DNA from: an uncultured Roseobacter sp.
Lineage (GTDB): Bacteria > Pseudomonadota > Alphaproteobacteria > Rhodobacterales > Rhodobacteraceae
NCBI RefSeq assembly: GCF_947495025.1
Contig: NZ_CANLXG010000002.1
Coordinates: forward strand, 1,141,001-1,205,000
DNA length: 64,000 bases
Direction: 5' to 3'
Part shown: positions 45,000 through 53,353 of the stretch, piece after piece
How the letters are laid out: every line of letters begins with the position of its first letter
Numbering within the stretch: position 1 is the stretch's first letter
Notes under the pieces: generated by a model
The model's database searches: none
Told to the model about the DNA's origin: nothing
Seen by the model: the letters and a program-made list of their open reading frames with translations, nothing else
Program-made: the position numbers and the translations under genes

Positions 45000-45268
45000 G
45001 TGACGACCGCGTCGCCTGCCGGACACCGGCGGAGGGCCGGGACGGGGTGACGAACATTCCGGCGTGGAAATTCGATCTGATCCGGGGCCATATTGTAGAT
45101 ATCCTCAGTGATGGAACGCCGCAGGTTTACAACGATGTCAGAGATGCAGTCGGTACACGGCTCAGCGCAGATGAGGCTGGTGCTCCTGGCAAGCTGGAGC
45201 TGGAAGTACGTGGTGAGATAGAACGGGTAAAGGCCTCCGGGCCACAGCAGATCAGGTGGGTAACATGA
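44987..45268 (+). CDS. Small conserved-type protein between livF and the PaaK-type ligase
   Basis: 93 aa from ATG 44987; a GTG at 44996 overlaps the livF stop as GTGA and is equally likely, giving 90 aa. Soluble, with RVACRTPAEGRDGVTNIPAW followed by KFDLIRGHIVDIL and a C-terminal helix rich in Glu/Lys, looking like a small winged-helix fold. It reminds me of the DUF6958 family, but I cannot confirm this. Coupled to the next gene by ATGA. Confidence 0.65.
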   Translation: MAVVSDDRVACRTPAEGRDGVTNIPAWKFDLIRGHIVDILSDGTPQVYNDVRDAVGTRLSADEAGAPGKLELEVRGEIERVKASGPQQIRWVT

Positions 45269-46461
45269 CATTTTTCGACGACCTGGAAACCCGCAGCGCG
45301 GATATGCGCGAAGCGGGGCAGCTCGACCAGTTGCGCGCGCAGGTCGCAGCGGTGCGCGCAGCCCAGGACAACTGCCTGCCAGAGGATGTGGTGCTCACAT
45401 CTCTCGCTGACCTGGCAAAGCTGCCTGTGCTGCGTAAATCGGCCCTTGCCGCGTGGCAAAAGGAAAAGCCCCCCTTTGGCGGTATTCCGGTGCAGAATGT
45501 CGCCCATGTTTTTCAGTCACCCGGACCGATTTACGAGCCCGGTGGCGTCACGCACAACTGGTGGCGTCTTGGGCGTTTTCTGCATGCACTGGGCATTGGT
45601 CCGGGCGATATTGTGCAGAACTGTTTTGGCTATCACCTGACCCCGGCGGGTATGATTTTTGAGAATGGCGCGCGGGCGGTGGGTGCGGCGGTGTTGCCGG
45701 CCGGTACAGGACAGACTGAACTGCAGGTACAGGCGGCAGCAGACATCGGCACCACGGCTTATGCCGGTACGCCCGATTACCTGAAGGTGATCCTCGACAA
45801 GGCCGAAGAGATGGGTGTGCGCCTGGGGATTACAAAGGCGGCCGTCAGTGGCGGCGCGCTTTTCCCGGCGATGCGGCAGGATTACGCGGACCGTGGGATC
45901 ACTTGCCTGCAGTGTTATGCCACAGCCGATCTGGGCAACATCGCATATGAAAGCCCCGCGATGGAAGGGATGATCGTCGATGAGGGCGTGATCGTAGAGA
46001 TCGTGGCGCCCGGCACCGGTGATCCGGTTCCGGCAGGTGAGGTGGGCGAGGTGGTGGTCACCTCGCTGAACCCGGATTATCCGCTGGTACGGTTTGCGAC
46101 GGGCGACCTGAGTGCAGTTCTGCCGGGTGAAAGCCCGTGCGGAAGGACCAATATCCGCATCAAGGGCTGGATGGGCCGTGCCGATCAGACCACCAAGATC
46201 AAAGGCATGTTTGTACGCCCGGAGCAGGTCGCAGCCCTGGTGGCGCGCCATCCGGAAGTTGCGCGCGCGCGGGTCATTGCGGGCAGGGACGGCGCGCAGG
46301 ATACTATGACAGTGCAGTTGGAAGCCGAAGGCGGCGATCCGGCATCATATGCCGACAGCGTGGCCGCCGTCCTGAAGCTGAAAGCTGTGGTCGAGGTCGT
46401 CTCTCCGGGCAGTCTGCCACGTGACGGGCTGGTGATCGAAGATCAGCGTTCCTACGACTGA
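45265..46461 (+). CDS. Phenylacetate-CoA ligase-type AMP-binding protein
   Basis: 398 aa. Layout resembles PaaK: N-terminal domain with GVTHNWWRLGRFLHALGIG, the central GTTAYAGTPDYLKVILDKAE, the acidic CYATADLGNIAYE, and the C-terminal lid with RFATGDLSAV and RADQTTKIKGMFVRPEQV. The exact TSGTTG-type phosphate loop is weak here (FQSPGPIYEPGG). It likely forms an acyl-adenylate/CoA ester of an aromatic or related acid. It is the second ligase of this ABC-transporter cluster. Confidence 0.87.
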   Translation: MTFFDDLETRSADMREAGQLDQLRAQVAAVRAAQDNCLPEDVVLTSLADLAKLPVLRKSALAAWQKEKPPFGGIPVQNVAHVFQSPGPIYEPGGVTHNWWRLGRFLHALGIGPGDIVQNCFGYHLTPAGMIFENGARAVGAAVLPAGTGQTELQVQAAADIGTTAYAGTPDYLKVILDKAEEMGVRLGITKAAVSGGALFPAMRQDYADRGITCLQCYATADLGNIAYESPAMEGMIVDEGVIVEIVAPGTGDPVPAGEVGEVVVTSLNPDYPLVRFATGDLSAVLPGESPCGRTNIRIKGWMGRADQTTKIKGMFVRPEQVAALVARHPEVARARVIAGRDGAQDTMTVQLEAEGGDPASYADSVAAVLKLKAVVEVVSPGSLPRDGLVIEDQRSYD

Positions 46462-46462
46462 G

Positions 46463-47314
46463 GTGCCGGACCGCGGGAATCTGCTGTTTGACGCGGCGGC
46501 TGTGGATGCCGCTGATCGGATTGCGATTCTGGTGCCGGGTGCACATGCGGCAGTATCCATCTTTGATCCGGCTGAGGCCTGGGCCGCCGAAGGCTACGCT
46601 CTGGTGCGATACCGTTTTCCGGGCCTTGATGGCAGACCGGTACATCCGCCGCTTGATATTTCAGAGGCTGCGCGCGAGATCGCGGATTTTGTCGCGGCCC
46701 ACGGGTCAGAAAAAATCCGGCTTCTGGGGTATTCTACCGGCGGCGCTATTGCTCTTGATGCTGCAGCCCTGATCGGGGGCGATGCCCTGCGTGTTGCTCT
46801 GATGTCGGCAGCTGTGGAAAAAGCAGGTGGGGTGGCGACGGGTTTCCGTGGCGCGCTGGATGTGGCCGGCGCAGCGCTGCGGGTGCGATCAGTCGATGTG
46901 CATGCCGTCTGGCTGGAATATTACAAAACGCTGCTTTTCGGGCGTGAAGACCGCGAGAACCCAAAAGCAAAACAATTTATTGACGAACGTCTGGATGAAA
47001 TCGTCATGCCAGACGAAGGTAAACCACGCGCGCACACAGACGATCTTCGCCGCTGGCGCCTGCCAGCACTGCCGGACCTGCCCGCTGAGCACTGCCACCT
47101 TTTCGTGGGCCTTGCAGATCCGGTATTCTCGCTGGCGCAGACACGCGGGATGGCGCAAAATCTGGGTGGTGTGGCGATCACCGGGTATCCGGGGCACGGG
47201 CATCTCCTCTTTCTGACCGAGCCGCGTGTTTTTGAAGATGTTCTCGATTTTTTTGAGGACCGTCCGTTTCGCTCGAACGCTGGACGCGCTGTCGGGGCTG
47301 GTAATTCCGACTGA
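46463..47314 (+). CDS. Alpha/beta hydrolase
   Basis: 283 aa, starting with GTG 46463 one base after the ligase stop. Nucleophile elbow LLGYSTGGAIALDAA (Ser about residue 93), catalytic His near the C-terminus in GYPGHGHLLFL, and an acid in FVGLADPVFSL. A thioesterase or ester hydrolase fits its place after two CoA ligases. The substrate is not identifiable. Confidence 0.85.
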   Translation: MPDRGNLLFDAAAVDAADRIAILVPGAHAAVSIFDPAEAWAAEGYALVRYRFPGLDGRPVHPPLDISEAAREIADFVAAHGSEKIRLLGYSTGGAIALDAAALIGGDALRVALMSAAVEKAGGVATGFRGALDVAGAALRVRSVDVHAVWLEYYKTLLFGREDRENPKAKQFIDERLDEIVMPDEGKPRAHTDDLRRWRLPALPDLPAEHCHLFVGLADPVFSLAQTRGMAQNLGGVAITGYPGHGHLLFLTEPRVFEDVLDFFEDRPFRSNAGRAVGAGNSD

Positions 47315-47332
47315 AACAGTCAAAAACGGGGC

Positions 47333-49015
47333 ATGTCTGACCAGACCCATATGACTGCGGGTGTGCCGGTGCGCGCCCGCCGATCAAAGGATGGCCTGCG
47401 TGCGCTGGGCGGGATGGCCTTTGTCATCGCGATCATATGTGCGTTGCCCATGATGGCTGTGGCAGTTGCGGCCCTCAGTGGTGGGACAGAGACGGTTGCG
47501 CACCTGGCAGATACGGTGCTGGCACGGTACATCCTGACCACGCTGGTGCTGGTGGTGCTCGTATCGGCGGGCACATTTTCGATCGGCGTTGGTGCCGCCT
47601 GGCTGGTGACGATGACGCGCTTTCCCGGTGTGCGCTTCTTTGAGGTCGTACTGGTCCTGCCGCTGGCTTTTCCTGCCTATGTGTTGGCCTATGCCTATAC
47701 GCATGTGCTGGATCACCCCGGCATTGTTCAGTCGCTCCTGCGCGATCTGACGGGCTGGGGCGCCCGGGACTACTGGTTTCCGGAGATCCGGTCCGTCGGG
47801 GGGGCTGCCGCTATGCTGGTGCTGGTGCTCTACCCTTATGTCTATCTGCTGGCGCGTGCAGCCTTTCTGCAGCAGTCAGCGACGACGTTTCTGGCCGCGC
47901 GGGCGCTGGGGTCCAGCGCCTGGGCCGCGTTTTTCCGGATCAGCCTGCCGCTGGCGCGCCCCGCGATCGCAGGCGGTGTTCTGCTGGCGGTGATGGAGAC
48001 AATCGCTGATTTCGGTACGGTGGCATATTTTGGCGTTCAGACTTTTGCGACGGGCATCTACACCAGCTGGTTTTCCATGGGCGACCGGGCAGGGGCGGCT
48101 CAGCTGGCGCTTTGTTTGCTGAGCTTTGCGCTGTTGCTGGCCATGCTGGAACGGGCTCAGCGCGGCAAGGCGCAGTACTATGATCCCGCGCGGCGCCAGC
48201 AGCCGATGGAGCCCGCGCAGTTGCGGGGTCGTCAGGCTGCTCTGGCAGTTGCACTCTGCACTGTCCCGGTTCTGCTGGGGGCCGTTCTGCCCATCATCAT
48301 CCTGGCGTCCATGGCGCTCGGGTCAGAGCAGAACCTGCTCAGCCCGCGGTATCTCGGATTCATCAGCAACTCGCTGGTGCTGGCATCGGTTGCTGCCGGC
48401 GTGACCGTTCTGGCTGCCATCTGCGTCGGCTTTTTTCTGCGGCTGCGACCCGGCAGGCGGGCGCGCGCGGCAGCTTATGTGGCACGGCTGGGGTATGCAG
48501 TACCCGGTGGCGTGATCGCCGTGGGTCTGCTGGTGCCCTTTGCCGCTTTCGACAATGCACTCGATGCATTCATGCGCGCGCAGTTTGATGTCAGCACAGG
48601 GCTTTTGATCACCGGTTCGATCTGGCTGCTGGTTGCAGCCTACATGGTTCGCTTTCTGGCTGCTGCACTGGGCGCCTACGAGGGCGGTCAGGCGCTTGTG
48701 CCCGCAAACATGGATGCAGCCGCCCGGTCTCTGGGGCAGACGCCCGGGGGGACGCTCAGACGCGTACATCTGCCAATTCTCGCGCCCAGCCTGCTGACGG
48801 CATTGCTGATCGTATTTGTGGACGTAATGAAGGAACTGCCTGCAACGCTGATCATGCGACCTTTCAATTTTGATACTCTCGCGGTGCAGGCCTACCGGCT
48901 TGCCAGTGATGAGCGTCTGGAGGGTGCGGCAGTGCCCAGTCTTGTCATTGTGGCTATCGGCGTGTTGCCTGTGATCCTGATCTGTCGCCAGGTGGGACGT
49001 CAGCGAAAACAGTAA
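47333..49015 (+). CDS. Fe(III) ABC transporter permease (FbpB/AfuB type)
   Basis: 560 aa, two fused permease domains with about twelve helices. Each half has an ABC-coupling EAA-like loop: ARALGSSAWAAFFRISLPLA in the first half and AARSLGQTPGGTLRRVHLPI in the second. This duplicated form is typical of Fe(III)/thiamine-type importers. It is convergent with the binding-protein gene at 49069-50094 rather than in one operon, and no ATP-binding subunit is nearby. Confidence 0.9.
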   Translation: MSDQTHMTAGVPVRARRSKDGLRALGGMAFVIAIICALPMMAVAVAALSGGTETVAHLADTVLARYILTTLVLVVLVSAGTFSIGVGAAWLVTMTRFPGVRFFEVVLVLPLAFPAYVLAYAYTHVLDHPGIVQSLLRDLTGWGARDYWFPEIRSVGGAAAMLVLVLYPYVYLLARAAFLQQSATTFLAARALGSSAWAAFFRISLPLARPAIAGGVLLAVMETIADFGTVAYFGVQTFATGIYTSWFSMGDRAGAAQLALCLLSFALLLAMLERAQRGKAQYYDPARRQQPMEPAQLRGRQAALAVALCTVPVLLGAVLPIIILASMALGSEQNLLSPRYLGFISNSLVLASVAAGVTVLAAICVGFFLRLRPGRRARAAAYVARLGYAVPGGVIAVGLLVPFAAFDNALDAFMRAQFDVSTGLLITGSIWLLVAAYMVRFLAAALGAYEGGQALVPANMDAAARSLGQTPGGTLRRVHLPILAPSLLTALLIVFVDVMKELPATLIMRPFNFDTLAVQAYRLASDERLEGAAVPSLVIVAIGVLPVILICRQVGRQRKQ

Positions 49016-49068
49016 GGGCCGCCGGATTTCTCCAGACGGCCCTGCGCACTGTCATAGTGTAAGCTAGC

Positions 49069-50094
49069 TCACTCCCAGCCAACTTCATTAAATATCTTCT
49101 GAGCGGTGGGCACATTGGCCGCGACGTCAGACAGGTTCACGTCATCAGCCTGAAAGAACCCAAGTGCCGCAACAGAGGGTGAGAGGCCCACGCCCGGAAC
49201 CGCCGGGTATTCATCGTTACCAGCCGAGAAGTACTGCTGCGCCTGATCCGACGCGAGATATTCAAGGAATTTCACAGCGTTCTCAAGGTTCGGCGCATGT
49301 GCGGCAACGCCACCCCCGGACAGGTTCATATGCGCGCCTTCTGCACCCTGTGCCGGGAAGATCCAACCGATATTGTCCATCGCTTCGCTGTCTAGGCCTT
49401 TGACGTCTTTGCGCAGCGCCCGGGCGAAGTAATACGTGTTGGAGATCGAAATATCGCATTCGCCGGACACCAGACCGCGCAGCTGGTCCGTGTCGCCGCC
49501 CTGCGGTGCGCGCGCAAAGTTGTCAACGACGCCCTGCGCCCATGCTTTGGCTGCTTCCTCGCCGTGGTTCTGAATCACTGCGGCCAGAAGGGTCTGCGAA
49601 TAGACGTTTGACGAGGACCGGTGGCAAACCATGCCCCTGTAAGCCGGATCGGCCAGCGAGACATAGTCACGCGGCGGGTTCTCAACCTCTGCCCTGTCGT
49701 AAAAAATGATCCGTGCACGCTGCGAGAAACCGAACCACTGGTTGTCCACGTCCTGCAGATAGGAGGGGACCCGCGCTTCAAGCGTGTCGCTGTCGACACT
49801 CTGCAGCAGGCCCATTTCTTTGGCGCGCGCTAGGCGGGATGTGTCTACGGTCAGCAGAATATCAGCCGGGCTGTTGGCGCCCTCGGCCTGCATCCGGGTC
49901 AGCAGTTCGTCTGCCTTGCCTTCAATACGGTTGATTGTGATCCCTGTTGCCTCGGTAAAGTCCGAGTAGAGTCGTTCATCTGTGTCGTAGTGGCGCGAGG
50001 AGTACAGGTTCAGTTCACCTTCGGCCAGTGCTGGCAGCGCGGTTGCGGCCAGCGCGAGAGTTGCGGCGGTAAGACTTATGGTTTTCATGTCCAT
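49069..50094 (-). CDS. Fe(III) ABC transporter substrate-binding protein (FbpA/AfuA type)
   Basis: About 341 aa, starting MDMKTISLTAATLALAATAL (ATG 50094; ATG 50088 also possible). Sec signal peptide, then GELNLYSSRHYDTDERLYSDF, the standard start of iron-binding periplasmic proteins, where the Tyr/His near YSSRHYDTD take part in metal or anion binding. The tyrosine pair expected late in the fold is in ISISNTYYFARAL. It is convergent with the permease gene. Confidence 0.92.
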   Translation of the reverse strand: MDMKTISLTAATLALAATALPALAEGELNLYSSRHYDTDERLYSDFTEATGITINRIEGKADELLTRMQAEGANSPADILLTVDTSRLARAKEMGLLQSVDSDTLEARVPSYLQDVDNQWFGFSQRARIIFYDRAEVENPPRDYVSLADPAYRGMVCHRSSSNVYSQTLLAAVIQNHGEEAAKAWAQGVVDNFARAPQGGDTDQLRGLVSGECDISISNTYYFARALRKDVKGLDSEAMDNIGWIFPAQGAEGAHMNLSGGGVAAHAPNLENAVKFLEYLASDQAQQYFSAGNDEYPAVPGVGLSPSVAALGFFQADDVNLSDVAANVPTAQKIFNEVGWE

Positions 50095-50137
50095 ATCCGT
50101 TGTTGAAATTTCCCGGGTGTATTCCCGACTAAAAAGA

Positions 50138-50153
50138 TCAGAAACATATCTAA
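50138..50153. promoter_or_regulatory. Imperfect dyad upstream of the Fe-binding protein gene
   Basis: TCAGAAACATATCTAA is a near-inverted repeat (TTAGA-N6-TCTGA on the minus strand) about 45-60 bp before the start, loosely like an Irr/ICE box of alphaproteobacteria. Weak. Confidence 0.2.
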
Positions 50154-50247
50154 GAGAAAGTCGCAAGTAATACCTGACAAAAAAACTATGAAAAAGGACG
50201 CCTGCAGCCGGTCTGGTTGCAGGCGCCCCGAAGAATATACAGCCGGA

Positions 50248-51123
50248 TCAGGCAGTTTCGCCGATTTTGTCCTGTGTCTGCGTTTCAAAGTCGCTGGCAT
50301 CGTGGCGCTCGTGCAGCTGCAGTTCGAGCTCGCCAAACGTTCGGTTGACCATGCGACCGCGCTGTACGGCTGGCCGCGCATCGATTGCTCTGGCCCAGCG
50401 CATCACGTTTTTGTAGCTCTCCACATCGAGGAATTCAGCCGCGCTGTAGAGCCGGCCCAGAACCAGTTGCCCGTACCATGACCAGATAGCGATATCTGCG
50501 ATGGTGTATTCGTTGCCAGCGATGAACTCGTGGTCTGCCAACCGGCGGTCGAGCACATCGAGCTGCCGTTTGGTCTCCATCGCAAATCGGTTGATCGGGT
50601 ACTCGAATTTTTCGGGCGCATAGGCATAGAAGTGGCCGAAACCGCCGCCGAGATAGGGTGCCGAGCCCATCTGCCAGAAAAGCCAGGACAGGGTTTCTGC
50701 CCGCGCCGCAGGTTCTGTTGGCATGAATTTCCCGAAGCGCTCCGCCAGGTGCAGCAGGATGGCGCCGGATTCGAACACGCGCTGAGGTACCTCAAAGCTG
50801 TGATCAACAAGGGCGGGAATCTTGGAGTTCGGGTTCGCATCGACAAAACCGCTGCCAAACTGGTCGCCGTCTCCGATTTTAATGAGCCAGGCGTCATATT
50901 CAGCATCACTGATGCCGAGCGCCAGCAGTTCTTCGAGCAGAACGGTGACCTTTACTCCATTGGGTGTCGCCAGCGAGTAGAGTTGCAGCGGGTGCTTTCC
51001 GACCGGCAGATCTTTGTCGTGGGTTGGTCCGGCGATGGGGCGGTTGATGCTGGCAAAGGTGCCGCCGCTTTCGGTTTCCCATGTCCAGACTTTCGGTGGC
51101 GTGTATTCGGGGGTGTCGGTCAT
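50248..51123 (-). CDS. yghU: YghU-type glutathione-dependent disulfide-bond oxidoreductase
   Basis: 291 aa from ATG 51123 (AAAGG upstream); an in-frame start at 51141 adds six residues. The N-terminal extension PPKVWTWETESGGTFASINR is diagnostic of the YghU/Nu-class GSTs. The thioredoxin-like domain follows with LATPNGVKVTVLLEEL, and ANPNSKIPALVDHS holds the cis-Pro. The C-terminal helical domain has EYTIADIAIWSWYG. It reduces disulfides or peroxides using glutathione. Confidence 0.93.
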   Translation of the reverse strand: MTDTPEYTPPKVWTWETESGGTFASINRPIAGPTHDKDLPVGKHPLQLYSLATPNGVKVTVLLEELLALGISDAEYDAWLIKIGDGDQFGSGFVDANPNSKIPALVDHSFEVPQRVFESGAILLHLAERFGKFMPTEPAARAETLSWLFWQMGSAPYLGGGFGHFYAYAPEKFEYPINRFAMETKRQLDVLDRRLADHEFIAGNEYTIADIAIWSWYGQLVLGRLYSAAEFLDVESYKNVMRWARAIDARPAVQRGRMVNRTFGELELQLHERHDASDFETQTQDKIGETA

Positions 51124-51237
51124 CAGGCGGCCTTTCTGCATTTGTACCTCAGCAATGCAGATATTGTCTTTGCGGGCTGGTACAAGGACTGACGGTACGC
51201 TGGCGCCGAGCGCGGGTGGTCAGTGCAGCCTGCGGGG

Positions 51238-51942
51238 TCAGTTCCCCAGTACCAGAATTTCCGGAAAGGCATTCATGTCCGCAAAGCTGCAGAACGCTGG
51301 CGGCACCAGCGGGATTACCGGCGCGGCCCTGATCAGATCGTCCTGGATGGTCTGCAGTGCTTCTTCCCAGGCGGGTACGAGATCATCCGGCAACCAGTCC
51401 AGGATATAGGCAAACGTCATATGGAACCGATAGGTGTCATGGTTGCTGTGGCGAAAGCCAAAAGGCCCGGTCAGTGCGTCACGCCAGGCACGCATGGCTT
51501 TCCGGTCTGCCTGCGTGGCGCCATCGAGGTTGAGGCCGCCCGGGCGCAGAGCGGTCAATGAGACCTGAAAGGCCGGGGGCGGCGTGAAACCGGTCAGGCG
51601 GTCTTTGAGTTTCAGGCTGATCTCTTCCACCGGGGCCATAACATCCATACCGTCGGGCCAGGCATCCGGCGAGCGGCGCGTTTCGATGACTCCCTCAAAG
51701 ATGGTCATATGCAGGCTGTCTTCGTGCGTAAACAGCAGGTTTTCGGCACCAGGCAGTGCCTGTATCGCTGCGCGGGCGGCCAGTACGGCCTTGTGTGCAG
51801 GATTGCTGCGGTCGAGGTGGCAGACAACGGTATTGCCAGCTTCGGGCAGAAAGCCGCTGGCGTTATAGCGCAGACCCAGCCGGCTGGGCGGCACGGGGTT
51901 GTTGGCTGCGGCCACTGCGGCCACTTCTGCCTGAACAGTCAT
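51238..51942 (-). CDS. 2H-phosphoesterase-like protein (DUF1868 type)
   Basis: 234 aa. Two HxT motifs characteristic of 2H phosphoesterases are spaced as expected: SLHMTIFEG (about residue 77) and RFHMTFAYIL (about residue 171). These enzymes act on 2',3'-cyclic phosphates of RNA or nucleotides. No RNA-repair genes are adjacent. Free-standing gene between yghU and rpmJ. Confidence 0.82.
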   Translation of the reverse strand: MTVQAEVAAVAAANNPVPPSRLGLRYNASGFLPEAGNTVVCHLDRSNPAHKAVLAARAAIQALPGAENLLFTHEDSLHMTIFEGVIETRRSPDAWPDGMDVMAPVEEISLKLKDRLTGFTPPPAFQVSLTALRPGGLNLDGATQADRKAMRAWRDALTGPFGFRHSNHDTYRFHMTFAYILDWLPDDLVPAWEEALQTIQDDLIRAAPVIPLVPPAFCSFADMNAFPEILVLGN

Positions 51943-52011
51943 GCGGTGTCTCCCTGGGTGTCACCCGGTTTGCGGTGCACTACAGATACCGAAGTTTTGT
52001 GACAGGCAAAC

Positions 52012-52036
52012 AAAAAACCGCCCCCGAAGGAGCGGC
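52012..52036 (-). terminator. Intrinsic terminator of rpmJ
   Basis: Minus-strand hairpin GCCGCTCC-TTCG-GGGGCGGT (one G-U pair) followed by TTTTTTG, about 25 bp after the rpmJ stop. Confidence 0.85.
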
Positions 52037-52061
52037 TCTTGTGCAGGTGCTGCAAAGCGGT

Positions 52062-52187
52062 TCAGCCCTGGCGGGCTTTGAACCGGCGCTGCGTTTTATT
52101 GATCACGTAAACGCGGCCTTTTCTGCGCACAACACGGCAGTCGCGGTGCCGGTTCTTGAGCGAGCGGAGCGAGTTGCGAACCTTCAT
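52062..52187 (-). CDS. rpmJ: 50S ribosomal protein L36
   Basis: 41 aa: [20 protein letters not shown], then the invariant-looking basic tail [19 protein letters not shown]. This is the zinc-free form (a single Cys) usual in alphaproteobacteria. The start has a strong GAGGAGAAG site; a longer frame to 52307 runs into the tRNA gene. Confidence 0.97.
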   Translation of the reverse strand: MKVRNSLRSLKNRHRDCRVVRRKGRVYVINKTQRRFKARQG

Positions 52188-52262
52188 GGTCTTCTCCTCA
52201 TGTTGTGGCGCGGGCCAGCGCCGGGTTGCGGGCGGCCCGGAAACCCGGGCCAGTGAAACAGG

Positions 52263-52337
52263 TGGTGGGCGATACTGGGATCGAACCAGTGACCCCTTCG
52301 ATGTCAACGAAGTGCTCTACCGCTGAGCTAATCACCC
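52263..52337 (-). tRNA. tRNA-Val (anticodon GAC)
   Basis: Minus-strand cloverleaf: acceptor GGGTGAT/ATCGCCC with discriminator A and encoded CCA; D-arm with AGCTCAGCGGTAGAGC; anticodon stem CTTCG/CGAAG with loop TTGACAT, giving anticodon GAC; T-arm with GGTTCGATCC. Reads valine codons GUC/GUU. Confidence 0.97.
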
Positions 52338-52487
52338 ACTATGTCGATGCGGAATCCTTTGCCCCAAATAAAAATGGGGCGCGAAAATACGCGCCGGTAG
52401 CGGGGTCTATAAAAGGAGTCGCCAGAGGGATCAAGAGCTTTTGGCTTTCATATTTTTTGCGCTATGCTCCGGGGAGAAGGAATACGA

Positions 52488-53348
52488 ATGATTGCCGCCG
52501 CTTTTGAAATTTCTCAGCCTGAGTATCTGAGCTCATGTGTTGTCTTTGCCTCGCCTCACAGCGGGCGGGATTATCCGTGGTCAATGATGCGGCGGTCGGT
52601 TCTGGACAACCATGTGATCCGGTCTTCAGAAGACGCATTTGTGGACAATCTGTTTGAAAGCGCGACCGAATTCGGCTCACCGTTTCTGCGTGCCGGCGCA
52701 CCCCGTGCTTTTGTGGACCTGAACCGAAGTCCGGATGAACTGGACCCCGCTCTGATCAGCGGTGTCAGGCGGCAGGGGCATAATCCGCGGGTCTCCTCCG
52801 GCCTCGGGGTGATTCCCCGGGTCGTCGCGAATGGTCGGGCGATTTACAACGGAAAGATTTCACTCAGCGAAGCCAGAGAGCGGCTCGATGAGTACTGGTA
52901 CCCCTATCATGCGACGTTGCAGGAGTTACTGGACACTGCACACCGCCGCTTTGGCCAGGCTGTACTGATTGACTGCCATTCGATGCCACGAGAGGCCGTC
53001 GCAGGCATTGCACGTACCAGTTCCTGCCGGCCCGAGGTTGTGCTGGGCGATCGGTTCGGGGCAGCAGCATCAGGCGATGTCGTGGACCGGGTCGAGGCCG
53101 CGTTTATTTCCGCGGGTTTTGCGGTTGCGCGTAATGCGCCCTTCGCCGGAGCCTATATCGCCCAGGCATATGGCCGCCCCTCCCGGGCACAGCATGCAGT
53201 ACAGATCGAGATTGACCGGTCGCTTTATATGAACGAGCAGACCATCACGCCGAACGGTGACTATGAGGCTGTCCGCGCCGCGCTGCGGGGCGTGATTGCC
53301 GAGGTAGCTCAGATCGGGCAGGGCCGCCTGCCACTTGCTGCAGAATAA
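52488..53348 (+). CDS. N-formylglutamate amidohydrolase family protein
   Basis: 286 aa from ATG 52488 with GGAGAAGG upstream (an in-frame ATG 24 bases earlier has none). Family-typical VFASPHSGRDYPWSMM at the start, RAFVDLNRSPDELDP, LIDCHSMPREAV with metal-type Asp/His, and QIEIDRSLYMNE. Would release formate from N-formylglutamate, the end of one histidine-degradation route, though no hut gene is adjacent; a broader peptidase-like role is possible. Confidence 0.9.
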   Translation: MIAAAFEISQPEYLSSCVVFASPHSGRDYPWSMMRRSVLDNHVIRSSEDAFVDNLFESATEFGSPFLRAGAPRAFVDLNRSPDELDPALISGVRRQGHNPRVSSGLGVIPRVVANGRAIYNGKISLSEARERLDEYWYPYHATLQELLDTAHRRFGQAVLIDCHSMPREAVAGIARTSSCRPEVVLGDRFGAAASGDVVDRVEAAFISAGFAVARNAPFAGAYIAQAYGRPSRAQHAVQIEIDRSLYMNEQTITPNGDYEAVRAALRGVIAEVAQIGQGRLPLAAE

Positions 53349-53353
53349 CCGGC

